From: Arachis hypogaea
Taxonomy: Eukaryota > Streptophyta > Magnoliopsida > Fabales > Fabaceae
Direction: 5' to 3'
Length of the DNA stretch: 64,000 bases
Assembly: GCF_003086295.3 (NCBI RefSeq)
Contig: NC_092050.1
Location: forward strand, 147,876,699-147,940,698
Numbering within the stretch: position 1 is the first letter of the stretch; each line of letters starts with the position of its first letter. This document shows positions 1 through 10,619 of the stretch, piece after piece. The translations under genes and the position numbers were made by a program. Below the pieces are notes generated by a model that was not told the DNA's origin, ran no database searches, and was given only the letters and a program-made list of their open reading frames with translations.

Positions 1-695
1 ATAGAACTTGAATCTCAATGAACATAATAGATTTGGTTAGTTGCTCATATTTTCTTGTTTCAACTTAACAAGAAAACCAACACAATACCACCTAACCAAT
101 GCCATGTTACGCAAACCATTCCTTTATTCTAAATCTCCACCCCAAAAGTTTATTTATTTATAATGTACATATGCTATAATTAATTGGTTACAGGATAGAC
201 GTGAGAATTGTTTAGTATTTACCACTCTTGATAGTTTGATTTGGGTTTCCAATTATGTACCAAGAGAAAAGAGTCTAAGACTGAACTACTGAACTCCAAG
301 AGGATAACCTAGTAGCTGTGCGGCGCCCAGTGGCAATAGGCAGTAGAACGAAGGAGAAACCGATGAACTGACGGAGCCACACGGGAGAAATGCTAAACAG
401 GGCAGCGACGCCAGTGTCAGGGAGCTAGTGACACTGCCACACTGACGGAGACGCAGAGTGGTAGGCTGGCGATAGTAACCCTGGAGCTTGGAGGCTGGAG
501 GGCGAAGGTTGGAGTAGTTAGGGATTTGGGGAGAAAGGGAGAAGAAGAAGAGTTAGGGATTTGGAGCTTTGGGCTGGGGGCAAAATTAATTATATAGTGG
601 GGGAAATTATGGTATTTTATTAAGAACTACTTATTTTTTGAAATTTCATTGGGGGCAGTTGCCCCCACAGCCTTATGAATACATCCGTCCTTGGT
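1..695. mobile_element. Terminal fragment of a hAT-like element
   Basis: The stretch ends at about 695 with a G-run/C-run block followed by atccgtccttg. Read on the minus strand this is nearly the same terminus (cagggacggat..., then a GGGGGC block) as the hAT element starting at 13612. Internally, 310-590 is GC-rich, purine-biased and has no sustained ORF. Only this end lies in the window, so no target duplication could be matched. Family membership is inferred from the shared terminus. Confidence 0.55.
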
Positions 696-936
696 TTTGC
701 ATGCACATTCTAAATAGTTATTTAAATATTTTTACAAAAATTTGGACAAATGAATAAGTTATTTGCCAAATATAAAAATTATTTGTCACGTATAATAAAA
801 TATAATATTTTTCATATTTTAAATTATTCAAGAAGCGAGGCTAGTTTTTTTTATATGAAAAAAATATTGGTATTTTTGTTGAATATGGGATTATTTGGTG
901 TAATTACAAATGGGTGGATTTTGCAGGTGGAGAGTC

Positions 937-1040
937 AACACACAAGGTGCGTGTTGGACACGTGTCATCATTCTGACAATACGCAGGATGCGTGTTGGAT
1001 ACGTGTCAATATTCTGGCCAACACGCAAGATGCGTGCTGT
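937..1040. repeat. Imperfect tandem repeat, about 41-bp unit, 2.5 copies
   Basis: Units beginning near 941, 981 and 1023 share a core of acgcaagatgcgtg followed by ttggacacgtgtca with a few changes. The array lies just outside the left end of the MULE at 1056. The short ORF over it (750-1082) reads repeated cysteine-containing segments because of the repetition and has no recognisable domain. Confidence 0.6.
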
Positions 1041-1416
1041 ATATATTTTTTGCATGAGAAATCTTCGCATACAAGCGATTAAGGCTTACAAGCCTTACAA
1101 GTCCAATTAACAACTAACCCCCAAAACGCGCTCTTAGTGTTACGTACCTTTCACGCGCTATATAACAGAACGCGTGAATATATAACTTCCAATTTTCAAA
1201 AGATTTTGTTTTCTTCTTCGTTCTCCTTCTTGCCAAATTTCTTCGTTCTCCTTCTCGCGCATCTTCCCTTGCCTTTTCGATCGTTCTTTTCCCTGCGTTT
1301 ATCACTGGTTTGTTCTTCGTCATTGACGTGAGTTTCTCTCTCTGTAACTCTAGCTTCATTTTTTTTTTCGATTTTTTGGTTTCTGAAATCAAAGTTTGAA
1401 CTCATTTTGAAGATAA

Positions 1417-4335
1417 TGGATGATTCAACCTCAGATTTTCAGCTGAATCAGGGCGAAGTGAATTTTGAATTTGAATCTAATGAAGTTTCTGAGGTTTGAT
1501 TTACATTCAGCTAATTACGATTACTCTGAATTTTGATGCAGTTATTCGTCTATCATTGTCTAGCTGAATAATTCGTGAACATTGACTGTGAAATTAATGC
1601 ATGAACATAAATCTGTGGATTGAATCTGATGTATTAGTTTTGATTAATTATCTGTAATTTATAGCAGACGCTCGGGTGTAGATCAGAATTTTTTGGGTGT
1701 ATTTTAGGGGAAGTGTGGATGTATTTACAGTTTATGGCTTTTTTGTTATTTTAGTTGAGTTGTTGTCGTTCGGGTGTAGATCAGAAATTATTGGGTGTAT
1801 TTTTAGTTTTTGACATGGTGTATTCTGTAGCCTCTCTGTGTTGTTGATGACCAGTTTGTTCCGAAGGTTGGAATGACTTTTACCACCCTTGAAGATGCTG
1901 AAAAATTTTACAGGGACTACGCCAAGGCTGCAGATTTTTCTACAATATTTCGAAGCACAAATAAGAAGGGAAACGAGATTAAGAATCAATTGATTACATG
2001 TAGCAGAGAGGGAAAATAGAAATCTAAAATATCTCCGACCGAGAAGACAAATCCCACAGCTAGTTTAAACTGTCCTGCAAGAATTTATATACACACATTA
2101 AAGGATGTTGGTGCTTGGATCATTTCAAAGGTTGTGCTGCATCATTCACACTCTTGCTGTCCAAGTAAAGCAGAGATGCTCAAACAGCACGGGGAACTAA
2201 GCATGTCCATTCGTCGTACAATAGAGAATAACGAGGAGGCTGGTATTAGACCAAGCAAAACTTACCAATCATTTGTTGCGGCAGTCAGGGGTCACCGCGA
2301 GTTAAATTTTATTGAAAAGGATGTGAGAAATTACATTACGAGAGAAGTGCAGAATGTTTCTGAACAAGAAGATGCAAAGAAATTCGGGAAATATTTGTTA
2401 AGAATGAAAGAGAAGAATCAGAATTTCTTTTTTGAGCTTGAACTTGGGGATGATCAATCAATTAAGTTGGCTTTTTGGCCGATGCAAGAAGTAGAGCTGC
2501 CTTTGAGTATTTCGGAGATGTTATTTCATTTGACACCACCTACAATACAAACAGGTAATAAACTGTCCATGTTTATGATGCTAAATTAATGTTGTTTTAT
2601 GAATCTGCCGCAGAGGTGTATAATTGGATGTTTTTGGGTGTATAAAGTCATTTTTTAGGTGTACGTAATGATTTTTCATTCTGCACTATGGTAATTTGTT
2701 TCAGGTATAATTTGGTTTGTGGTTCTTTTGTTGGGGTGAATCACCACGGTCAGTCAACACTTCTTGGATGCTCTTTGATGAAAAACTAAGAAATTGAATC
2801 ATTCAAATGGTTATTTCAATGTTGGCTTCGTTGCATGGGAGGAAATGCTCCGAAAAAGATTCTCACCAATTAATGCGCATCAATGAAAAGGGCTTTAGAG
2901 GCTTGTATACCAACAACAATTCACCGTTGGTGTATTTGGCACATCATGAAGAAGATTCCAAGCAAATTAAATGGGTACAAGGGACATGCTGAAATTGAAC
3001 AAGAAATGAGCCAAGTTGTTTGGAACTCTCATAGTAAAGATTCATTTGATAAGAATTGGAATGATTTTCTGCTGAATTTTGGTCTTGTGGATAACAAGTG
3101 GCTTTCAGGTAATGTTTGTTTAAAATTTGCAGCAGAGGTGTAAATTGCATGTTATTTTGGGTGTATTTATAGTCTGTTTTTAGGTGTGTTCTACAGATCT
3201 CTATATAGACCGTCATATATAGATTCCAATCTATCTGGATCACCACTTCTGGGCAGGGATGAAAAGCACACAAAAGAGCGAGAGCATGCATTCATTTTTT
3301 AACAAGTTTATTACCCGGAACAGCTCGCTTATTTAATTTGTCAAACAATACGATAATTGCCTCGGAAGCAGGGAGCAAGCAGAGAGAGAAACAGATGCTG
3401 TAGATTTTCATACGGTCATACCGTGTGCAACCAAATCCTCCATTGAAGCTAAGTTTCAAGATGTGTACAATCATCAAAAGTTTAGGGAAGTCCAAGCACA
3501 ATTTAGAGGAAAGGCGAATTGCATCACTAGATTAACGAATTCCGCTCTAGGCTATTCAGTATACGAAGTTGGAGAACAAGTTTCCAGCTCAATTTTCAGC
3601 AAGTTTGTGGTTACTTACGAATTAGTAGCAGCCGATGTAAAATGTCAATGCTTATTATTCGAGTCAAGAGGGATATTGTGCCGTCACGCACTAAGCGCGT
3701 TAAGCTTTGAACGAGTAAGCCAAGTGTCATCGAGATATATATTGGAACGATGGAGCAAGAAGGTAAAGAGATGACACACACACATCAAGAGCAGCCATGA
3801 CGAGCCATTGTTGGAGCCAAGAAGCAAGATTTTTGACGAATTGGTTTTTCATTCGCAAAATATTTACGAATTTGCATCAGAATTGGAGGAGCTTACTGCG
3901 ATTCTGCACCGTGCGTACGATAACGTCATGGTTGAGATGAGATCATTGAAAGCCAAAAGGAAGGGGACATCTTCTTTATCTCACGAAGACGCAAACTTGG
4001 AATCCGTTAACGAGCTTCAAAGCCCTCCAAGGATTCGAACAAGAGGACGTCCTAAAATTAGGCTAGGTTCAAAGTTGGACAAACATATTGCAAATGCCTC
4101 AAAGAAGAAGAAAACGAAAGCTTTCAACGAGGTAAAAGTGATGTTCTTTAAATATGTGGTGATTGAGTTTAATTTTCTTGTTAATAGTTTAGCTAATATG
4201 TGAGTTTATTATATCCAGTTAAACCTCTTTAATGCTGCATCAGTGGTGCGTTCAAATTCTAGCCAATATCAAGGACGTGTTATGAATTATCAGTTCAGGG
4301 AACCAGCAGCAGCGGATAACTTTTTGGGTGTATAG
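1417..4335 (+). pseudogene. FAR1/FHY3-type MULE transposase, degenerate
   Basis: Inferred exons are 1417-1493, 1831-2554, 2705-3108, 3197-4131 and 4219-4335. Joined, they read as a FAR1-RELATED SEQUENCE-like protein: FAR1 DNA-binding domain (FYRDYAKAA... through the CPARIY region), MULE transposase core and SWIM zinc finger (CQC...CRHAL near 3640-3695). The frame is broken many times. In-frame stops lie at 2017-2019, 2787-2789, 2871-2873, 3220-3222, 3334-3336 and 3772-3774, and a one-base loss near 2480 shifts the frame inside the FDTTY region that carries the first catalytic aspartate. At the expected TDQ motif the sequence reads TN-stop, so the second catalytic residue is lost too. The SWIM finger is intact. 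An intact relative would bind element ends and catalyse transposition in the nucleus; this copy cannot. Exon joins are by eye. Confidence 0.85.
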
Positions 4336-4407
4336 TTACAGAATATGGGTGTAAAAGCATTGTTTTTTTGGGTGTATTTCTGAAGTTTCTTGTGTTTCAC
4401 ATTTTAC

Positions 4408-4431
4408 ATATATATATATATATATATATAT
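4408..4431. repeat. (TA)n microsatellite
   Basis: An uninterrupted run of about 12 TA dinucleotides lies in the spacer between the convergent MULE genes. Confidence 0.95.
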
Positions 4432-4480
4432 CACAATCTGCTGTTTATGTTATAAAATATTGTTTGTTTTTTTTACTACG

Positions 4481-4575
4481 GTTTAAGGGTTTTAGGGTTT
4501 AGAATTTAGGGTTTTAGGGTTTAGAATTTTAGGATTTTAGGGTTTAGGGTTTAGGATTCAGGGTTCAGGGATAAA
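4481..4575 (+). repeat. Interstitial telomere-like repeats (TTTAGGG variants)
   Basis: About 95 bp consist of gggttttagggttta-type units mixed with degenerate forms (gaatttaggg, ggattcaggg). The plant telomere unit TTTAGGG appears repeatedly but never in a long perfect tandem array. The block lies between the two convergent genes of the MULE, so it travelled with the element or arose inside it and does not mark a chromosome end. Confidence 0.75.
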
Positions 4576-5844
4576 GCATCAGGGGATAGATGTTTGGGTG
4601 TATATTCAACTTTCTTTGGGTGTAAAAAATGTCAGGTTATGGGTGTTTATTTGGTTTGATGTGTTCCTTCATATTCTAGTACCTGTAATTCAGATATTTT
4701 GAATACAGCAGAGAGAGTTTTACTCATAATTGGCAAATATTTACAACATGTGTTCAATTTATTACAAGACTATATAACAGTTACATTAATCAGTGTCAAT
4801 ATCATTAGAATCTATCTGACAATATGGACTCAATAATAATGAGGATGGCTTGGACAGTCTTATTGCATTACTTCCCCTAATGGCTTCAGCTTTGTCTTGA
4901 TTCATTTTATGGAATAGAATCCGGGAAGCATATTCTACTCTAAAGTGGTCCATCTCGTCCTACAGTTAAAAAAAATATTATGTTTAATCAACCATGTTAA
5001 TTGAGTAAAGTAATACAGAGTTATTTAGTTTTAAACACATTTACCTGGGTCCAATTGTCCCACTCATACTTCAACCTTTTAATATTTTCGGGATGAATTA
5101 TCTCAAGCCACTTCATTACGTAAACAGCACAGTCATAGCTGAAAACCAAGAAAATAAATTACAAATTACATATAGGAAAGTTTAATTTTCAGAGTGAAAG
5201 ATTTATACCTTGTCTTTTGGCCTGAGATGTTAATGTATGGCGGTTCAATTTCCTTGTCCTTGTCCCTTGTCTTCAGAGGTGCCCCCCCAGCATATACTCT
5301 AATTCGTGAAATTACATATCCCTTAAAACACAAAACAAATCAGTAATACATGAATAAATTTAATAAAGGAATACACCCAAAGGAGCACAAAATTACACCT
5401 TATATTGAACAGAAATACACCCAATTATTAAAATACAGAACACAGAATCAACTTACAATGAATGTATTTAGGGCCGTTCTCTCATCGGACGGAGATTTCG
5501 TGTGATATGGATCGAGTATATAAAATTTTCGCTTCCTTGTATCAGCCAACCATAACCACCAATGTTGTGAATGGCAAACAGGTGCAAAAATCTGAAGTAT
5601 GTCCAGATTGAACACTGTTTTAGTTTATTTGGCACATAAGTAAAGAATGGTAATAAGAAGTTTTAGAAATGACAACTTACATAACGATGCGATGCTAATT
5701 TTTTAAGGTCCAAGAAGGGTATAAACATTGGGTAGTCTTCTACCCTGAATGGCTTATTATTTTTAGGTTGTAAGAATACCCCGTCTGGATGATTTCCAAT
5801 GGCCATGTTTTGCAAAAATTGTGAACCACCAAATGAATAAAGAA

Positions 5845-6000
5845 AATACACCCAAACGAATGCAGAAAATACACCCAAATGAATATACAACTTACACCCA
5901 ATTGAACACAGAAAATACACCCAAATGAACACACGAAATATAACCAATTTAACACAGAAAATACACCCGAAAAAAGGCAGAAAATACACCCAAAATTTAT
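5845..6000 (-). repeat. Intronic array of GGGTGTATTTT motifs
   Basis: Six to seven copies of aaaatacaccca, spaced about 20-24 bp, lie between two exons of the Ulp1-like gene. In the sense strand of that gene each reads tgggtgtatttt. The array creates hydrophobic shadow ORFs in minus frames (5663-6090). Similar single or clustered copies recur in most other introns of this gene. Confidence 0.8.
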
Positions 6001-8367
6001 TGAAGCAAGCCTTACCACAATATCAGGGGGGAGACAGTATACTTCCTCTTGAAACCTTTTAATCTTTTGCTGGTTTAGGATGAGGCACATGGCAGAGACA
6101 ATCTAGAAAAAGATGCCGAAATCAATTTACATCAATCAACATTGCAATTAATTTTGGTAATAAAAACATTAAGGTTATTGTAATATTACCTCAGCTTCTA
6201 TATGCGTTTCAGCTGCGAGTGATGCGAGGTGGATTTTTGACAAAATGTAACTATCTTGGGCTTTGAGTGTGCACACGGTGTCATACTCATTAGTTAGTCC
6301 ATTTCCGTATGTCTTCACTCGTGTGGCCCAGATGTAGCATTTCTCTTTCATGTCAGTCGTATCTTCATTCGTCCTTGCAGGAGTTTCAAACTTCTCGAAA
6401 CTCTCTCTGCCACTCTCCTTTCGAATCTGTGGACTTTTTCCTTTTGTTGACACTCCACCACTTGCAATTTTTTCAACCAGATCCCCTAATTGTTCTAGCA
6501 GTTTTGGGATTTCAGGAGTTTTTGCCCTCTCTCCATCTTGCGTTGCCGCCCCCTCCTGCGTTGCTGCTTCTTCTTGGCTTGAATCAGTAAAGCCAAGGCT
6601 GAATGATGGCGTTGGACCTTGTTTAGGAATGTACGATACTGTCCGTGCCATCATCATCATCAGCGCAGCAGTGTCTTCTAGGGCTGGATTACTGCGTGAT
6701 CATGTATAACGTATTATAAGAATAAGAATATACGAATGATAACGAAACATTGATTTTACTCTGATGAACTTACATTTTAGCTGGAGCTGGCGGAAGCGTG
6801 GGTGTGCTTTCTTCAGGTTTTTGGGTGGTTCAGGAGTGCTGCAAGGTTACATAAAAAACTAGTCAGAGATCAATTGTGAAAATATACACCCCAACAGGGG
6901 CAATATACACCCAAATTGTAACCAAATACACACCCAAGACTATTCTTTACCTTTTTGTAGTTCCTTCATTATTTCTTTCACTTGGAGACTTTTCAGGGGT
7001 TGGTTCAATTTCTGGCATAGGGGTTGGTTCATTTTCTGTCACAGGGGTTAGTTCAATTTCGGGCAGAGTGGTTGTTTGGGACAGTGGTAGACAAACTTGA
7101 ATCGGAACTCTAAACAAGAAGAAAAATAAAAGGTTAACAAAGCCCCCGAAAATAAAATGGTTATAAGGTTGAAATTTTCTTGAAAAACTCACATTGCAAG
7201 CGCTTCTGTTTGCGACTGTGTCTCTACCCACACAACCATCATGTTCTCTTCAGCTGGCTCAGTGGCTGACTCTTCAACCAGACTCAACCTAAAATACACC
7301 ATAAGAAAGCTAAAAATACACCTGAAGCATTCAAAAGGAAGACAGGCTTTGTTTTTTGAGAACTTACATACTTCCAGTTTTTGCTTTTTTTTTCCTGCCT
7401 TTTTTTTCTCGAATAAAACATTAAAGGGCTTTTTTTTCTGAAAAAAAATACATACAGAATTAGAAGTAGAAGGTAAAAAAATAAAAGCAACGGTTATTAG
7501 AAAAAGAAATTACATGCTCTTTGCCGATTTGTTTACGCTACTTTGATCTGTGTGTCCTTGAGACGAAGGATCATCACTTCCTAAGTTTAAGTCCGGTATT
7601 CTAAACATAATAGAGTACATATTATTCATAAAAAATACCATACTGTTAAATCAGGATAACAAGATTTTATCAAATAAAGCTTCTTACGTTTCAGATGAGA
7701 CATAGTGACCTTCCGTCGATCGCATGTCAGCTTCCTTCTCCCTGGCAAACAAGAAACAATTATCAGCAAAGAAAACACGTTAAAATCTGAAATATACACC
7801 CTAATAAGACATACCCCTGTGCAGCAGATTTTTCATTCTTTTCCTTAAGAATTTATCTAATTCTTCAGTTCCAATTTCAGATATAATAGTACATGCATAA
7901 AAGAACATGTTAACAAATATAATTTTGATGATAGATGGTAATATAGCTTACAAAGTATTGTATCCATGTTAGGATTGAGCTTGCTCAGGAGATGAATCCT
8001 CAACAATGACTTTTTTCTTTTTGGATTGTGTTCTGGGGGAAAAAACAAGTATGAATCAGAAATACAAAATTAAATTGATCAGAAAATACTATCCAAAGAA
8101 GTGCTTACTTTTTTGGTTTTCTCTAAGTCTTTTTCTTTGTTTTTTCGCTTCTCTACTGGTGATGATTTTTCGCTTCTAAAAGTTAATAAGAGACGCTCTG
8201 TTAATACATGAAATCTTGATAATAAACCCAAAGAAAAGCAGTAATAATTTCAGAACATTACTCATCATTTGATTCAGGTTCTGAATCAGAATCCTCCTGA
8301 ATCTTCTTTCTTTTTTTGGACTCCATTCTGGAAGGCAAACAATCATTATTCAAAAACAAACTAAAAG

Positions 8368-8455
8368 GGACAAAATACACCCAAATGAATGCACAAAATA
8401 TACCCAAATGAATGCACAAAATACACCTAACTGGATAAACAAAATACATCCAAGT
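8368..8455 (-). repeat. Intronic cluster of GGGTGTATTTT motifs
   Basis: Four near-identical units of aaatacacccaaatgaatgc type are tandemly arranged at about 21-24 bp spacing in an intron of the minus-strand Ulp1-like gene. It is the same family as the array at 5845-6000. Confidence 0.75.
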
Positions 8456-9964
8456 ATGTTACTTACTTTTTGACTTTTCGGGTGGGTTGTGTCCTTGTTG
8501 AATCCTCTTGAGTCTTCTTCAGTCTCAGACTCAGAGGTAGAATGGACTTCACTTTCAGTTGTTTCAGTCTCAGATGATGATGATGAACTTGCCTTCCTTT
8601 TTTTGTTTTTTTGGTTTTTTGTTTTTTTTCTTTTTTCTTTATTTCTTTCATTTTCTCCTTTGTTTCGGCCATCTTTACGATTCCCTGAAACATTAAAAAT
8701 TTTAGTTAGCAGCATTCAGGTAAATAAAATACACCCAAGATATTCTTTTTCACTTACCATATGTTCCTCCATTTCTGCCCTCATTTTTTCAACTAACTGC
8801 TCTCTAGTCCAGTTGGCAATCCAGGGTTCTGGAGGTCTTTGTTCCCCCTTCTTGTCTTTACTTTTTGATAGATGGAAGTAAACTATCATTAGGGCAAACA
8901 GGCAGCCATCAATTTCCTTTTTCTTTTTCAGATTGTAATCCGTTATTCCCTTGATGATAAAATTCAGAACATGTGCTCCCCAGTTCCCCTCTGTTATTGT
9001 GTCCATCTTGAAAATTGGTGCCAGGTGCACAGGGGAGATTTTGTTTATTGTGGTTGGTAACAGGAACGCCATCTGTATATAGAGGATGAAAATTCTCTTA
9101 AACATGAGGCGATCCTATTCATTATCAACACCAATAACCATCATCTCATCTGTCAGATTTTTTAGGGTCTTTCCCTGGAATCTTCTAAAAATTTGTTTGT
9201 TGTCTTCAGAAAGATCCTTATAATTGACTTTCTGAGGCAGTAGATCTCCTACAAAAAGGGAAACAAAATTGTATGAAAATCACTTGAAATACACCCAAGC
9301 ATCACTTGAAATACACCTCAATATGGCTCATATACACCTATGTTTGTAACGAGTTACCTGACGCGTTGATGCTAAGTGCAGCCCCTATTGTTCTTGGTCT
9401 TACTTTAAACGAACCGTAGCCGGTTTCGAGTGTGTTTTTCCCTAATTTAAAGGAGTTAGCCAACTCCTTTAATATTTAGTGATACACCCTTAGCGGCGGG
9501 ATGTGCATCAGGCCACCAAATCCCAAACCCCTAACAATTGCTTTCTTCTCCTCGCTCATATTTCTGAATTTCTCACTCAACAGATGGGTTGCACACTTAA
9601 GGTCCTTGGTTTGTTGACAAAGAAAAATTAGAGTCAGATATATTTCTATTATGAAAAACTGATTTGATCAAAGACATATATTTGTTCTTACATTTTTTTC
9701 AGCTTGGTTTTTGCCTGCCATTTTTTCTGAAATGAAAAATACACCCATAGATATCAGTCAGATACACCCATAGATCAGCCACATACACCTATACGGATTC
9801 TCATAAGTATTTAATTAGATCAGTTCAAAATGATGTTCAATTCATTCAAACATGCATAAATATACAAGGTCAAGCAACATTATAAGGTCAAGCAATATAC
9901 ACCTAAGGACAAGCAATATTAGAATAGTTGCAATAGTTGATTATATTACATTATATCAGTTCAA

Positions 9965-10045
9965 AAATATACACCCAACAAATTATGCCATATACACCCA
10001 ACAAATTACTCCATATACACTCACCAAATTACGCAATATACTCCC
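9965..10045 (-). repeat. Tandem atacacccaacaaattacgc units, about 23 bp
   Basis: Four diverging units are spaced by about 23 bp in the first intron of the Ulp1-like gene (between exons 10292 and 9726). They carry the same core as the other intronic motifs. Confidence 0.75.
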
Positions 10046-10619
10046 AAAAATCAGTTACGAAAAGAACTAGAACAAGAAGAACAGTAAAACCTAGAACAAC
10101 TAAGAAGAACAGTAAAACCTAGAACCAAGAAGAAGAGTAAAACCTAGAACAAGAAGAACATTAAAAACAGTAAAATGAGAGATAGAACAAGAAGAACACT
10201 AAAACCTAGAAGAACGTAGAAGAACAATAAAACCTAGTTCTTTGATTTCGAAATGTGAAAAATCTACAAGATGAGTAAAATAGTAACGTACCTTGAGTAA
10301 TATTTCTTCGTTTTTTCTTGAGATTGTTGATGGAGAGTTCTATCTTTTGTTGATGGTTTCTGCTAATCTTCGCAACGAGTTCTATCTCTTTAGTTTGGAA
10401 TGTTACTCGAAACTTGACGGATTGTGTTTTCTTCGAAGGAGAAGTGGAAGAGTGCGCCATAAGGAGCGCTTTTTGCGAAGCGTAACCGTTGAGTGACGCG
10501 CGTGGCTTTGACGCTCCATTCAAAGGGAGTGAGTGCGTGTGTAATGTTTATGGGATGGGCCAACTTGTAACACTTGTAGGCCTTTTTTGCTTGTATGTGT
10601 AGCAGGCCTCTTTTTGCAT

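Larger units (their letters stand above)
4336..4785. other. Convergent intergenic segment between the two MULE genes
   Basis: This segment separates the 3' ends of the transposase and protease genes. It holds a (TA)n microsatellite at 4408-4431, a degenerate telomere-like block at 4481-4575, and plus-oriented copies of the gggtgtat motif (about 4346, 4366, 4594, 4617 and 4640). I see no coding potential. Confidence 0.7.
4786..10460 (-). pseudogene. Ulp1/C48-like cysteine protease gene of the MULE, N-terminal half broken
   Basis: A multi-exon minus-strand gene. The first coding exon is 10460-10292 and joins in frame to 9726-9692. Later exons include about 9609-9362, 9250-9128 and 9120-8760, then Lys/Glu/Ser-rich exons (8690-7200), 6690-6190, 6090-6014, 5823-5681, 5591-5457, 5322-5209, 5139-5045 and 4959-4786. 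The C-terminal third reads as a SUMO-protease-like (C48) domain with a plausible complete triad: His in QHWWLWLAD (codon 5562-5564), Asp in ILDPYH (5511-5513) and Cys in YDCAVYVMKWLE (5129-5131), with an upstream ISGQ glutamine that would serve the oxyanion hole. One clear nonsense codon lies at 9476-9478 in the N-terminal region. Relatives carried by MULEs are thought to act on SUMO-like substrates, but their role in transposition is unknown. Most exon limits are approximate. A downstream start could still give a shortened protein. Confidence 0.75.
1056..10610. mobile_element. Mutator-like element with FAR1-like transposase and Ulp1-like gene
   Basis: The element is bounded by a perfect 9-bp target duplication, tttttgcat, at 1047-1055 and 10611-10619, the duplication size typical of Mutator superfamily insertion. 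The termini are imperfect inverted repeats: the left end has gcatacaagc then ggcttacaagccttacaag, and the complement of the right end has acatacaagc then ggcctacaagtgttacaag. Two genes converge inside it, a FAR1-related transposase on the plus strand and a Ulp1/C48 protease-like gene on the minus strand. MULEs that carry Ulp1-like genes (the KAONASHI type) are established in plants. Multiple stops in the transposase make this copy non-autonomous. Confidence 0.88.

Noticed and set aside
4481..4575. True telomere or chromosome end
   Set aside because: The repeats are degenerate, short and internal to a transposon.
5845..6000. Regularly spaced short repeats resembling a CRISPR array
   Set aside because: Units are only about 12 bp with variable, related spacers, inside a plant transposon intron, without cas genes.
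5663..6090. Overlapping hydrophobic minus-strand ORFs with repeated FGCIFC/VWVYF-like text, resembling a membrane protein
   Set aside because: They are translations of the intronic atacaccc array and flanking exon sequence in wrong frames; the spliced Ulp1-like gene explains the region.
8350..8881. Long Ser/Glu-, Lys- or Phe-rich ORFs on both strands
   Set aside because: They come from a low-complexity exon of the Ulp1-like gene; opposite-strand and shifted frames are shadows.
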